Source: Vibrio kanaloae | GTDB lineage: Bacteria; Pseudomonadota; Gammaproteobacteria; Enterobacterales; Vibrionaceae | Direction of reading: 5' to 3' | DNA: 64,000 bases | Assembly (NCBI RefSeq): GCF_024347535.1 | Contig: NZ_AP025498.1 | Span: forward strand, 186,001-250,000 | Shown here: piece after piece, positions 20,688 to 29,091 of the stretch | How the letters are laid out: every line of letters begins with the position of its first letter | Position numbering within the stretch: the stretch's first letter is position 1 | Made by a program: the position numbers and the translations under genes | The notes under the pieces: generated by a model | Seen by the model: the letters and a program-made list of their open reading frames with translations, nothing else | The model's database searches: none | What the model was told of the DNA's origin: nothing

Positions 20688-21040
20688 CGGACTTTTCCAT
20701 CTCGATACAAACTAATTTTTTGCTCTAGCGCAGCCAGATGCTTTTGCTGCTCTTCAATATGGGAACACAAATTTTGTTGATGCTGTTCCAGCAACGCTTG
20801 CCGCTGAGAAGTCGAATCTGGCCCTAACTCCCTCAACTTTGCGTATTCTAAAATCTCATCCAGTGGCATTGCGGTGTCTTTTAGACGCTTCACAAACTCA
20901 ATCCAGGTAACGTCCTTCGATGTATAGACTCGATGGCCGCTACTGTTTCGCTGAACATTTTTCAACAAGCCGATTTTTTCATAGTAGCGAAGCGTATGGG
21001 CTGACAAACCCACCAACTGAGAAAACTCACTCACATTCAT
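20684..21040 (-). CDS. MerR-family transcriptional regulator
   Basis: 118-residue activator. N-terminal winged helix MNVSEFSQLVGLSAHTLRYY with the RYYE signature (EKIGLL follows), then a dimerisation helix ending in a short tail. It resembles the AdhR/NmlR branch (KDTAMPLDEILEYAKL). The only Cys is near residue 91 in the coiled coil, not at the usual AdhR position, so the sensing chemistry may differ. The gene is directly upstream of the CMD gene, whose promoter carries the dyad it should bind. Confidence 0.87.
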   Translation of the reverse strand: MNVSEFSQLVGLSAHTLRYYEKIGLLKNVQRNSSGHRVYTSKDVTWIEFVKRLKDTAMPLDEILEYAKLRELGPDSTSQRQALLEQHQQNLCSHIEEQQKHLAALEQKISLYRDGKVR

Positions 21041-21076
21041 TACTTCACCTTTCTATATAATTACTGGGAGCCCAAA

Positions 21077-21730
21077 CTACGCGCATTTATCTAATTTGAG
21101 CTCTGCGGTCACTTTCGTCAAACGCAACGCAATTGCGAAGCAGACTAAGTAAGGACTCACATACCAGAAGAGGCTTTCTAGTGGCTGCTTCACCTGCGCT
21201 TCTCTGGTTTTAATGTATTGGTTTTTCTGCTTCTCATACTGACTCAACATACCATCTACCCACACTGCATCGTTTTCCACCAACGATACGCTAGGCGCAG
21301 GAACCGTAAAGTCGGCGGCGTTGGGCAACAGAGTGAAATCCACATTTTTAAACGTAATGGCCGTGTTCAAATACCACAAACACGCTTCATGATGCTGACC
21401 ATGAGTGTCTAAAGACGGCTGACCGGTACACATATCACTTCTTAATTTATCCAAAGAGAACTGCTGAATCGACTCTAAAATAGTGACCGCTCTAGTTTGT
21501 TCAGTCTCAACCCAATCACCCGCCACCGATGCACGAATTTCAGACACCGCACCCAGCATGCCGATACCCGCCAACAGCGGCCATAAATAATCCATAAGCT
21601 TCCATTTGCGTCGGCTCAAGTTGAACCCACACCAAATTGGAATATGTAAGATGAGCGTTAGCCCTAGTGATAGCAAAACGAAATTCAAGGAGCTAGAGAG
21701 CATGAGTTCGCTATCAAAGAAGTTCTTCAT
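21077..21730 (-). CDS. Hypothetical membrane protein with large soluble loop
   Basis: Unrecognised, 217 residues. Hydrophobic segments are at about 13-35, 47-65 and 187-205; between the last two lies a polar domain of about 120 residues with three cysteines, probably periplasmic. It is upstream of and in line with merR (37-base gap), so the two might share a transcript. No functional motif is seen. Confidence 0.65.
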   Translation of the reverse strand: MKNFFDSELMLSSSLNFVLLSLGLTLILHIPIWCGFNLSRRKWKLMDYLWPLLAGIGMLGAVSEIRASVAGDWVETEQTRAVTILESIQQFSLDKLRSDMCTGQPSLDTHGQHHEACLWYLNTAITFKNVDFTLLPNAADFTVPAPSVSLVENDAVWVDGMLSQYEKQKNQYIKTREAQVKQPLESLFWYVSPYLVCFAIALRLTKVTAELKLDKCA

Positions 21731-22096
21731 AATGAGAGACTTGCCTGTATAACAAAGAGAAATTTGATACTAGGTTCGATATTAGAAAAGAGTGTAAGAG
21801 GAAAGTAAAAACAGCACCAAGAATTGGCGTGGCGCCTTGAGCTGTATCTCGAGGTCACCTACCACTACCAAATAGAATCATCAGTGTTGGTAAATTTAGA
21901 CCCAACAACATTAAACAGACATGCATACTCATTCAATCGATAAAATGATATTTATAAATTCATATTGTCCAAAAACAAAAAGCCCCGGTTATAGGAACCG
22001 GGGAAACAGGGTGGGATGAGTTTGGCGCATGCCCGAAACCAAACTCTCCCCAAGCCTCACCTAAGACTCATGCTCTTAGGTAAAGGATTCACATCA
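21731..22096. other. 366-bp intergenic region
   Basis: Holds the terminator of the puu operon on the minus strand at its right end and the promoter of the membrane-protein gene at its left end. No coding frame looks real. Confidence 0.4.
21978..22003 (-). terminator. Terminator of the puuE-puuD operon
   Basis: CCCCGGTT (21983-21990) pairs with AACCGGGG (21996-22003), loop ATAGG; on the minus strand it is followed by CTTTTTGTTTTTG. Confidence 0.88.
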
Positions 22097-23413
22097 TTAT
22101 TGAAGCGTCGCGCCTTGCTCGACCCAAGTGCCGATGAGTGCGCGTTCTTCGTCGGTCATTTGAGTCATGTTACCAAGCGGCATCACCTTGGTTGTGACGG
22201 TTTGAGCAACAATCCTTGGGACGTTGGCTTTAATCTCTTCTGGGGTATCAAACATCACACCGGCTGGCGCAGCAGCAAAAGCGGCGTGGCTTGGGGTTGA
22301 TGAGTGACACACAGAACAGCGCTCTTGAATGACTTTGTTGATGGTTTCAAAGCTTACGCCTGCGCTAGCCGTTTGCATTGCGTGGTCTGCAGGTGCAGCT
22401 TGAGAACTAGTCGTTGAAACGGTGTCGTTTGCAGCAAGTTCTTCTGTCGCTAATTCAGTTGCACTGACTTGCACTTCTTGAACCACTGGCGCTTGTACAA
22501 CCGGAGTCATCTGCTTTTTGGCGTAAGGCGAGGTAACAAACGCAAGCGTGATCATCCCTAATGCTGCTACTGGCACTGTCCATGCGAACTTCTGACTACC
22601 ATGACGCGTGTTGAAATAGTGACGTACCAAGATGCTGAAGATCGCTAGGCCAGCAAGGATCAACCAGTTGTATTCCGAGCCATAAGTGCTTGGAAAGTGG
22701 TTACTGATCATGATGAACAGCACTGGCAGTGTCATGTAGTTATTATGACGAGAACGCAGTAAACCCTTCGCTGGCAATGCCGGATCCGGTTCGCGCTTCT
22801 CTTCAATCGCTTTCACCAAGTTACGCTGCGCAGGCATGATTACGCGGAATACGTTACCCACCATGATGGTACCAATGATGGCACCCACGTGGATGTAAGC
22901 ACCACGACCACTGAACACTTGAGTTAAGCCATAGGTAGCAGCGACCAGCAGCACAAACAGCACAACGCCAAGCAACACGGGCGTTTTACCCAATGGCGAA
23001 TCACACAGTAAGTCGTAGATAAACCAACCGGCAACAAATGAACCAATACCAATCGCGATTGCGGTGGTTGAATCCAGGCCAGAACCCGGTGCAATCAGGT
23101 AAATTTCAGCGTTAAGGTAGTAAACCACACCCAGTAGACACACACCGGTGATCCACGTGAAGTAAGCTTCCCACTTGAACCAGTGCAGATGCTCTGGCAT
23201 TTCTGGTGGCGCGAGTTTGTACTTTTCTAGGTGATAAATACCACCGCCGTGAATCGCCCATAAGTCGCCTGAAAGGCCAGTTTTAGGGTTAACTCGGTTA
23301 AGGTTGTTCTCTAACCAAACAAAGTAAAATGATGCGCCTATCCACGCAACACCAACAATCATGTGAATCCAGCGAATCGCTAAATTCAACCACTCTGTAA
23401 TATGCGGATCCAT
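22097..23413 (-). CDS. puuD: Membrane-bound urate oxidase PuuD with C-terminal cytochrome c
   Basis: Oxidises urate to 5-hydroxyisourate and passes electrons to the respiratory chain rather than to oxygen, as described for PuuD-type enzymes. Residues about 1-300 are polytopic with conserved His and Trp (NLAIRWIHMIVGVAWIGASF; AIHGGGIYHLEKY). A Thr/Ala/Pro-rich linker leads to a cytochrome c domain with the haem motif C366-SV-C369-H370 and a likely axial Met411 (KVMPLG). The ATG at 23413 is preceded by CAGGAG; a GTG 18 bases earlier overlaps the allA stop and is less likely. Last gene of the operon. No soluble uricase is present in the window. Confidence 0.9.
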   Translation of the reverse strand: MDPHITEWLNLAIRWIHMIVGVAWIGASFYFVWLENNLNRVNPKTGLSGDLWAIHGGGIYHLEKYKLAPPEMPEHLHWFKWEAYFTWITGVCLLGVVYYLNAEIYLIAPGSGLDSTTAIAIGIGSFVAGWFIYDLLCDSPLGKTPVLLGVVLFVLLVAATYGLTQVFSGRGAYIHVGAIIGTIMVGNVFRVIMPAQRNLVKAIEEKREPDPALPAKGLLRSRHNNYMTLPVLFIMISNHFPSTYGSEYNWLILAGLAIFSILVRHYFNTRHGSQKFAWTVPVAALGMITLAFVTSPYAKKQMTPVVQAPVVQEVQVSATELATEELAANDTVSTTSSQAAPADHAMQTASAGVSFETINKVIQERCSVCHSSTPSHAAFAAAPAGVMFDTPEEIKANVPRIVAQTVTTKVMPLGNMTQMTDEERALIGTWVEQGATLQ

Positions 23414-23427
23414 AATAAACTCCTGTA

Positions 23428-23988
23428 TCACAACACTTTAGCTAAGCATTGCTCTTCCTTATTGTCGTCCGTTGGCAGATCGTCCAAATGCAATGCCACT
23501 CGATCGTTGTCGAAATAAACTTCATCACAGTTGTGCCCTTCGCCGCCTCTATCGACGATCAAGAACTGGTCTTGATCGGTGAGGGCAAGAACAGGGTGAT
23601 GCCACACCCCTTTGTGATAGTTCACTCCTTGACGGCCGTTACTCAAGAAGGCTCGACTCTGAGCTAGCGCTGGGTCATCGCCTTTTGGCGCCACAACAAT
23701 TAAATAGGGTTGACCGAGTAATGGAATGAATGCCTGAGAGCCAAGTGGATGACGCTCTAACATTTTGATGGTCAGTGGGTAGCTTAACGGTGTGGCTTGG
23801 AAGATGCTGATGATGGCTTCTCCGTCTTGGTCTTGTACATCCGTTGTCGCTAGCTTGTGGTAGCGACGTGTTGATCCACTGTTGATCATGAAGAAATCAC
23901 TATTATCGGACTCGATAACATCGCCAAACTCTGCAAAAGCCTGCTTGGTTAACGGTTCGATGGATAAACGACGTATTCCATTACTCAT
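23428..23988 (-). CDS. allA: Ureidoglycolate lyase
   Basis: Cupin-type enzyme splitting ureidoglycolate into glyoxylate and urea, the last purine-specific step. About 186 residues. Recognisable parts include FAEFGDVIES near the N-terminus, ERHPLGSQAFIPLLGQPYLI and NYHKGVWHHPVLAL, whose His residues line the cupin site. I prefer the ATG at 23988, which sits seven bases after AAGGA; the ATG at 23994 is too close to that site. It lies between alc and puuD, 14 bases from each neighbour. Confidence 0.9.
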   Translation of the reverse strand: MSNGIRRLSIEPLTKQAFAEFGDVIESDNSDFFMINSGSTRRYHKLATTDVQDQDGEAIISIFQATPLSYPLTIKMLERHPLGSQAFIPLLGQPYLIVVAPKGDDPALAQSRAFLSNGRQGVNYHKGVWHHPVLALTDQDQFLIVDRGGEGHNCDEVYFDNDRVALHLDDLPTDDNKEEQCLAKVL

Positions 23989-24002
23989 ACTCATTTCCTT
24001 AC

Positions 24003-24989
24003 CTATTTCGCTTTCGTACCAAACAAACGCAAACGGCTGATACCGCCATCTGGGAATATGTTTGCACGTACGTGAGTAATCGCACCAAGGTCGTTAACCT
24101 CAGAAATGAATTCGTGAATCTCGTGCGCTTGCAGCTTTTGTGCAGGCAACAGTTCACGCCAGAATAGGCTTTGTGTTTCTACTTGGTCGTCGGTACCGCC
24201 TTTCACGTAAGCCGCTTGAATTGAGCAGCTGTCTGGATAGTTACCTTTGAAGTGTGCCGTATCAACTATGATACGCTCGATGTTGCCAGGGTGGCCGAGT
24301 GCCACGATAACCCAATCGTTACCCGGTGTACGACGACGCGCGGTTTCCCAACCATCACCCATGTTTTCACCGCGGCCTGGGCCTAAAATGTTGGCTTTAT
24401 TGCCGTAGTGTTCGTCACTACACGCCAACGCTCGACCGCCATGTTCAACGGCTGCTAGATCAACTTGTTGTTGAGAATCTATCGCGTCCCAATCAACACT
24501 TGGTCGGCCATAAACACGTAAACGTGCAACACCGCCGTCTGGGTAGATGTTCAAACGTAGGTGCGTAAATACTTGGTCACTTTCGATTGCTTCAAGATGA
24601 TGGTGATCACCTTGTAGTGCCATTGAAGGCAGGATTTCTTGCCACTCTGTTGAGTCTGTTGGCTCACCTTGTGGTGAATAACACGCGTCAATGGATGCCG
24701 AAGGTGGGAAGTTACCTGTGAAGAATGAAGTATCAATATCAACACCAGCAATGGTGCCAGCTAATCCAAGGCGAACCACGCAGTAGTCGTAACCTTCACC
24801 GCGTTTACGTCTGCTTTCCCAGCCGTCCATCCACTTACCGTTGTCGTCGAAGAAGTCATCTTTCCACTCTGGTGCAGCATGGCTAAGCAGACGGCTTTTA
24901 TCTGCAAAAAAATCGTCTGTTACGAAGATAGCTTCTGCGCCGATTTTCTCGTCTGCAAGGTTTATGTACTGTTCAAATTTATGGGTCAT
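24003..24989 (-). CDS. alc: Allantoicase
   Basis: Hydrolyses allantoate to ureidoglycolate and urea. The 328-residue protein shows the two repeated allantoicase domains: first [39 protein letters not shown] and [16 protein letters not shown], then the matching [20 protein letters not shown] and [16 protein letters not shown]. Each ends in a strand motif with [13 protein letters not shown] or [13 protein letters not shown]. It is third in the operon, 122 bases after uraD. Because this route makes ureidoglycolate directly with urea release, no AllC/AllE is needed. Confidence 0.95.
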   Translation of the reverse strand: MTHKFEQYINLADEKIGAEAIFVTDDFFADKSRLLSHAAPEWKDDFFDDNGKWMDGWESRRKRGEGYDYCVVRLGLAGTIAGVDIDTSFFTGNFPPSASIDACYSPQGEPTDSTEWQEILPSMALQGDHHHLEAIESDQVFTHLRLNIYPDGGVARLRVYGRPSVDWDAIDSQQQVDLAAVEHGGRALACSDEHYGNKANILGPGRGENMGDGWETARRRTPGNDWVIVALGHPGNIERIIVDTAHFKGNYPDSCSIQAAYVKGGTDDQVETQSLFWRELLPAQKLQAHEIHEFISEVNDLGAITHVRANIFPDGGISRLRLFGTKAK

Positions 24990-25111
24990 GTCCGTGTAAT
25001 CCTATGAAATTAATCAAGTAATAATAAAATGAGAAATTAGTGGCTAATGTTTTATAAATCAAAACTTTAGCGTACTAAGACTGGACTGAGATAGCTGTTA
25101 ACTCCGTTAAC

Positions 25112-25627
25112 TTACATATCCCAGAGACGAAACATCGCGATCTTGTTGATCTCTTGAATCGCCGTAGCAAACTCAGTTTCACTATCATTTCCTAATCGCA
25201 TCTCGAACGACTCAAGAATTTGGTAACGATTGGCTCCCTTCACCGCCATAATAAAAGGGAAATTGAAGCGACTTTTGTAGCTGTTGTTGTAAGAAGTGAA
25301 TTTTTCAAATTCTTCGGCGCTGCACTTTTCAATGCCCGCCCCCGCTTGTTCTTTGGTCGACGACTCGGTAAGTTCGCCGTTTACTGCAGCTCGACCGGCT
25401 AAATCCGGGTGAGCATTGATCAAAGCCAACTGTTTGCCTTGGTCTGCACTTAACAAGGTCGATGCCATTTTCAAATGAAGATTCTCGATATGGTCATCTT
25501 CGGCATTCAAACCTTGGTCATAGACCGCTTCAGCAACCCATGGGCTGTGTTCGTAAACATCAGCAAAGTGCGCGACAAAAGTATCGCGGCTCATGGTTGT
25601 TGGTTGGCAAGATCGAAATTCAGTCAC
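25112..25627 (-). CDS. uraD: OHCU decarboxylase
   Basis: Decarboxylates 2-oxo-4-hydroxy-4-carboxy-5-ureidoimidazoline to S-allantoin. About 171 residues, all helical, with the hallmark INAHPDLAGRAA containing the catalytic His, and FNFPFIMAVKGANRYQIL near the C-terminus. The start is a GTG at 25627 directly after AAGGAGGCTTAAC; the longer in-frame reading overlaps puuE and is not credible. It lies 22 bases downstream of puuE. Confidence 0.93.
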   Translation of the reverse strand: MTEFRSCQPTTMSRDTFVAHFADVYEHSPWVAEAVYDQGLNAEDDHIENLHLKMASTLLSADQGKQLALINAHPDLAGRAAVNGELTESSTKEQAGAGIEKCSAEEFEKFTSYNNSYKSRFNFPFIMAVKGANRYQILESFEMRLGNDSETEFATAIQEINKIAMFRLWDM

Positions 25628-25649
25628 GTTAAGCCTCCTTGCTTCACTG

Positions 25650-26585
25650 CTACTTCTGTTGTTGATGAACGTTGTTCGGTTGATAAGGGTGATGTTGGTG
25701 CCAGTGGTTGGCAATATCGATTCGACGACATAGCCACACACTGTCGTGCTGTTTGACGTAATCTAAGAAGCGTCTTAATGCAGCAATACGACCGGGGCGA
25801 CCAATCAGACGACAATGCAACCCAACCGACATCATTTTCGGTGCGGTTTCGCCTTCCATATAAAGGGTGTCAAACGTGTCTTTAAGATATTGGAAGAACT
25901 GTTCACCCGAGTTGAAACCTTGCGCCGTTGAGAAACGCATGTCGTTTACATCGAGTGTGTAAGGGATCACCAATTGCGGATGACCAGTCTCTGTGTGCCA
26001 ATAAGGCAGGTCATCATCATAGGCATCGGAGTCGTAAAGAAAACCGCCTTCTTCTGCGACTAAGCGACGCGTATTTGGACCCGTTCGCCCGGTGTACCAA
26101 CCTTGCGGGCGCTGACCCGTCACTTGTTGGATGATCTCAATCGCTTTAGTTATGTGATCGCGCTCTTCAGACTCATCAATGTATTGATAGTCTATCCAGC
26201 GGTAACCGTGGCTACAGATTTCGTGCCCCGCTTCGACCATGGCTTTGGCAACGTCTGGATGACGCTCAATCGCCATTGCGACCGCAAATACGGTCAGTGG
26301 GATTTCATATTCATCGAACAAGCGAAGAACACGCCACACACCCGCTCGGCTACCATACTCATAGATGGATTCCATGCTGATGTGACGTTCGCCTTTGATC
26401 GGCTGTGCTGACGGGATCTCAGAGAGAAAGGCTTCAGACTCTTCATCTCCATGTAACAAACAACGCTCACCGCCCTCTTCATAGTTCAATACAAAAGAAA
26501 CCGCGACGCGCGCATTACCTGGCCATTGAGGGTTTGGAGGATTAGCTCCGTAACCGATCAAATTTCTTGAATAATCCTTATTCAT
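25650..26585 (-). CDS. puuE: Allantoinase, PuuE (polysaccharide-deacetylase fold)
   Basis: Hydrolyses allantoin to allantoate. It is the metal-independent PuuE type, not the zinc amidohydrolase AllB: residues include FVLNYEEGGERCLLHGD, SAQPIKGERHISMESIYEYG, EICSHGYRWIDYQYIDE and PQGWYTGRTGPNTRRLV. 311 residues, normal length. AGGAG precedes the ATG. It is the first gene of puuE-uraD-alc-allA-puuD, with a perfect ATTGTATACAAT 111 bases upstream, so it probably responds to the same regulator as xdhA. Confidence 0.94.
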   Translation of the reverse strand: MNKDYSRNLIGYGANPPNPQWPGNARVAVSFVLNYEEGGERCLLHGDEESEAFLSEIPSAQPIKGERHISMESIYEYGSRAGVWRVLRLFDEYEIPLTVFAVAMAIERHPDVAKAMVEAGHEICSHGYRWIDYQYIDESEERDHITKAIEIIQQVTGQRPQGWYTGRTGPNTRRLVAEEGGFLYDSDAYDDDLPYWHTETGHPQLVIPYTLDVNDMRFSTAQGFNSGEQFFQYLKDTFDTLYMEGETAPKMMSVGLHCRLIGRPGRIAALRRFLDYVKQHDSVWLCRRIDIANHWHQHHPYQPNNVHQQQK

Positions 26586-26996
26586 CCAAGTACTCCTAAC
26601 ATAAGTGGTTGGCTTAGCCGCTCTTTCGTTGGTTCATCAAAATGAATCAGTGAGTGGATTTTCCAAAAACCGAGCAACCTTACCCCTGTACATTTATTGT
26701 ATACAATTATTTATCTCAATGTAAAGATTTTGTTATTAAAGTTAATTTTAATCATTCATATCATTTAAAAACAACAGGTTAATGAAACCCAAGCTCACTA
26801 AAAAACGATAATAAAGATCTATAAAGTCAGAAAAAACGACAGATTAACCAACATTTTTATAACAATTAACTTTACTAATTGTGTACAGTTCGTACATAGT
26901 TAGTGATAACAAAGTGACCAGTTGCATTCTTTGCAAGGTCGAATTACACAGATAAACCACGGAACAGAGGAGCGCCAAAAGCGCTATTAAAGGACT
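26586..26996. promoter_or_regulatory. Divergent control region puuE / uraH
   Basis: 410 bp, very AT-rich. ATTGTATACAAT at 26696-26707 is the perfect purine-regulon palindrome on the puuE side. ATTGTGTACAGT at 26878-26889 is a 10-of-12 match on the uraH side, about 108 bases before its start. No gene is seen. Confidence 0.68.
26696..26707. promoter_or_regulatory. Perfect purine-regulon palindrome upstream of puuE
   Basis: ATTGTATACAAT, identical to the xdhA and gcl sites. A related TGTACA stands just beside it at 26687-26692. Confidence 0.75.
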
Positions 26997-27350
26997 ATGG
27001 GAAGACTAACAACACACGTATTAGACACGACTCACGGCTTACCAGGTGCAGAGATCAAGGTAGAGCTTTATAAGGTCAACGAAGACTCAACAGAAAAGCT
27101 GGCGACGGTACTCACCAACTCCGATGGCCGAACCGATGCGCCGATTCTGGCAGGAAATGATTTCCGACCGGGGAAATACCAATTGGTGTTTTACGTCGCT
27201 GATTACTACAGAAGCAAAGGCGTGGAGCTGGATGGCGTGCCCTTCCTAGATGATGTGGTTATTCGCTTTGGTCTAGATAATCCAGACGCGCATTATCACG
27301 TTCCTCTTCTCGTCTCGCCTTACAGTTTCTCAACCTATCGGGGCAGTTAG
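26997..27350 (+). CDS. uraH: 5-Hydroxyisourate hydrolase (transthyretin-like)
   Basis: Converts 5-hydroxyisourate to OHCU, between PuuD and UraD in the pathway. 117 residues with the three diagnostic elements: LTTHVLDTTHGLPG at the N-terminus (His7), a central strand with DGRTDAPIL (Arg), and the C-terminal HYHVPLLVSPYSFSTYRGS ending in the YRGS tetrapeptide. AAAGGA precedes the ATG. It is divergent from the puuE operon. No signal peptide, so cytoplasmic. Confidence 0.96.
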   Translation: MGRLTTHVLDTTHGLPGAEIKVELYKVNEDSTEKLATVLTNSDGRTDAPILAGNDFRPGKYQLVFYVADYYRSKGVELDGVPFLDDVVIRFGLDNPDAHYHVPLLVSPYSFSTYRGS

Positions 27351-27406
27351 TCCCGTGACCTAGAACTTCGAACTAGGCTCAACCGACAAATATTGAACAG
27401 ATTCAC

Positions 27407-27430
27407 GTGTACACCCCAAAAGGTGTGCAC
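27407..27430 (+). terminator. Hairpin after uraH
   Basis: GTGTACACC (27407-27415) pairs with GGTGTGCAC (27422-27430) with one G-T pair, loop CCAAAA. No T run follows, so it may only weakly separate uraH from the permease gene. Confidence 0.4.
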
Positions 27431-27596
27431 CCACTAAACACGCTCATATAAAAATACTAACAACGTTATTAGTTAGAAGTTGATGACTAAACAACAGATA
27501 ACTAAAGAAATAGCGGCTAGGAAAAAACCTTAAAACTTAATATTGAAATCTCGCTGTATTCAATAAATGGATCACAACATAAAAGGACTTGCTGAC

Positions 27597-28940
27597 ATGA
27601 GTGAGAGTAAAACAGAAATACTCAACCAAGATGCGAACAACGGAATTTTAGAGAAGTTTTTTAAAATTAAGGCCCACGGAAGTAGCGTAAAAAATGAGTT
27701 AGTCGGCGGTGTCACTACCTTCGCAACCATGGCTTACATCATCTTCGTTAACCCACAAATCATGGCCGCTTCAGGCATGGATTCAGGTGCGGTATTCGTC
27801 GCAACCTGTATTGGTGCTGCGATCGGCTGTTTGTTAATGGGGCTATTTGCCAACTGGCCAGTTGGACTTGCACCGGGCATGGGTTTGAACGCCTTCTTCT
27901 CGTTCACTGTTGTGAGTGAAATGGGTTATAGCTGGGAAGTGGCACTGGGTGCGGTGTTTATCTCCGGTATTTTGTTTGTCGGGATGAGTTTTTACAAAGT
28001 ACGCCAATGGATAATTGAAAGTATCCCAGTGAGTCTGCGTTATTCCATGACAGCGGGTGTTGGTTTGTTCTTGGGTCTGATTGGCTTAAAAACGGCAGGT
28101 ATTGTAGTGGAAAATCCAGCAACATTGGTTTCTTTAGGTGACTTCACCAAACCTGAAGCGCTACTGGCCGCTATTGCTTTCCTCATTATTTCGGTTCTGA
28201 GTGAGCGCAAAGTATTTGGTGCAGTGTTAATTGGTATTTTGAGTGTGACTTTGGTCGGCATGATGCTTGGCTTAGTGCATTACAACGGTTTCTTTGCTGC
28301 GCCACCAAGTTTAGCGCCTACGTTCCTAAAAATGGACATTATGGGCGCTCTCGATGTTTCAATGATCAGCGTTATCTTGGCCTTCCTTTTTGTAAACATG
28401 TTCGATACCGCTGGTACTTTGATGGGCGTGGCTGAGCGTGCAAACCTAACCAATCCTGAAACGGGAAAAATTGAAGGCCTGAGCAAAGCGCTTAAAGCCG
28501 ACAGTATCTCAAGTGTGGCAGGTGCGTGTGTGGGTTGTCCGCCAGTCACCAGTTATGTAGAAAGTGCCGCCGGTGTTGCAGCAGGCGCACGAACAGGCCT
28601 ATCTGCGATTGTGGTTGGCGTATTGTTCTTAGCGGCGATTTTTCTATCACCACTTGCAGGCATGATCCCAGCTTACGCAACTTCTGGAGCACTCATCTAT
28701 GTAGCGTTCGTGATGATGAGCAGCATGCAGCACATCGACTGGAAAGACTTCACAAACGGTGCTCCTGCTGCCATTACGGCGCTAATGATGCCCCTAACGT
28801 TCTCTATCGCCAATGGTATCGCACTGGGTTTCATTACCTACACAGTGCTGAAGCTGGCGACAGGTAAAACAAAAGACGTTTCAATTTCGATGTACTTCCT
28901 AGCGGCTATCTTCATCGCCAAGCTCGTATTCATCGGCTAA
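27597..28940 (+). CDS. NCS2 purine permease, AzgA-like (adenine/guanine/hypoxanthine)
   Basis: Inner-membrane proton-coupled nucleobase importer. About 447 residues and 12-14 hydrophobic segments. The AzgA branch is shown by ELVGGVTTFATMAYIIFVNP, LAPGMGLNAFFSFTVV, LFVNMFDTAGTLMGVAERAN and GCPPVTSYVESAAGVAAGAR. The ATG at 27597 follows AAAAGGA; an ATG at 27567 would add ten residues. It stands between uraH and a second NCS2 permease, consistent with feeding the deaminases. Exact substrate preference is not readable. Confidence 0.9.
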   Translation: MSESKTEILNQDANNGILEKFFKIKAHGSSVKNELVGGVTTFATMAYIIFVNPQIMAASGMDSGAVFVATCIGAAIGCLLMGLFANWPVGLAPGMGLNAFFSFTVVSEMGYSWEVALGAVFISGILFVGMSFYKVRQWIIESIPVSLRYSMTAGVGLFLGLIGLKTAGIVVENPATLVSLGDFTKPEALLAAIAFLIISVLSERKVFGAVLIGILSVTLVGMMLGLVHYNGFFAAPPSLAPTFLKMDIMGALDVSMISVILAFLFVNMFDTAGTLMGVAERANLTNPETGKIEGLSKALKADSISSVAGACVGCPPVTSYVESAAGVAAGARTGLSAIVVGVLFLAAIFLSPLAGMIPAYATSGALIYVAFVMMSSMQHIDWKDFTNGAPAAITALMMPLTFSIANGIALGFITYTVLKLATGKTKDVSISMYFLAAIFIAKLVFIG

Positions 28941-28958
28941 TCACCAAACGTAACTATC

Positions 28959-28982
28959 GCTTGGCCTGCTCGCAGGCCGAGC
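28959..28982 (+). terminator. GC-rich hairpin between the permease genes
   Basis: GCTTGGCCTGC (28959-28969) pairs with GCAGGCCGAGC (28972-28982) with one G-T pair and a two-base gap. No T run follows. Confidence 0.4.
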
Positions 28983-29091
28983 TATCAAGAAACAGGTTAC
29001 AACACCATTTTTATGACCCTACGCAGTTTGTAGAAGTCAATGTTTGACCGCCAATCGCCTGTAAACGGAAACACAGGCAAAGGAATATCAA

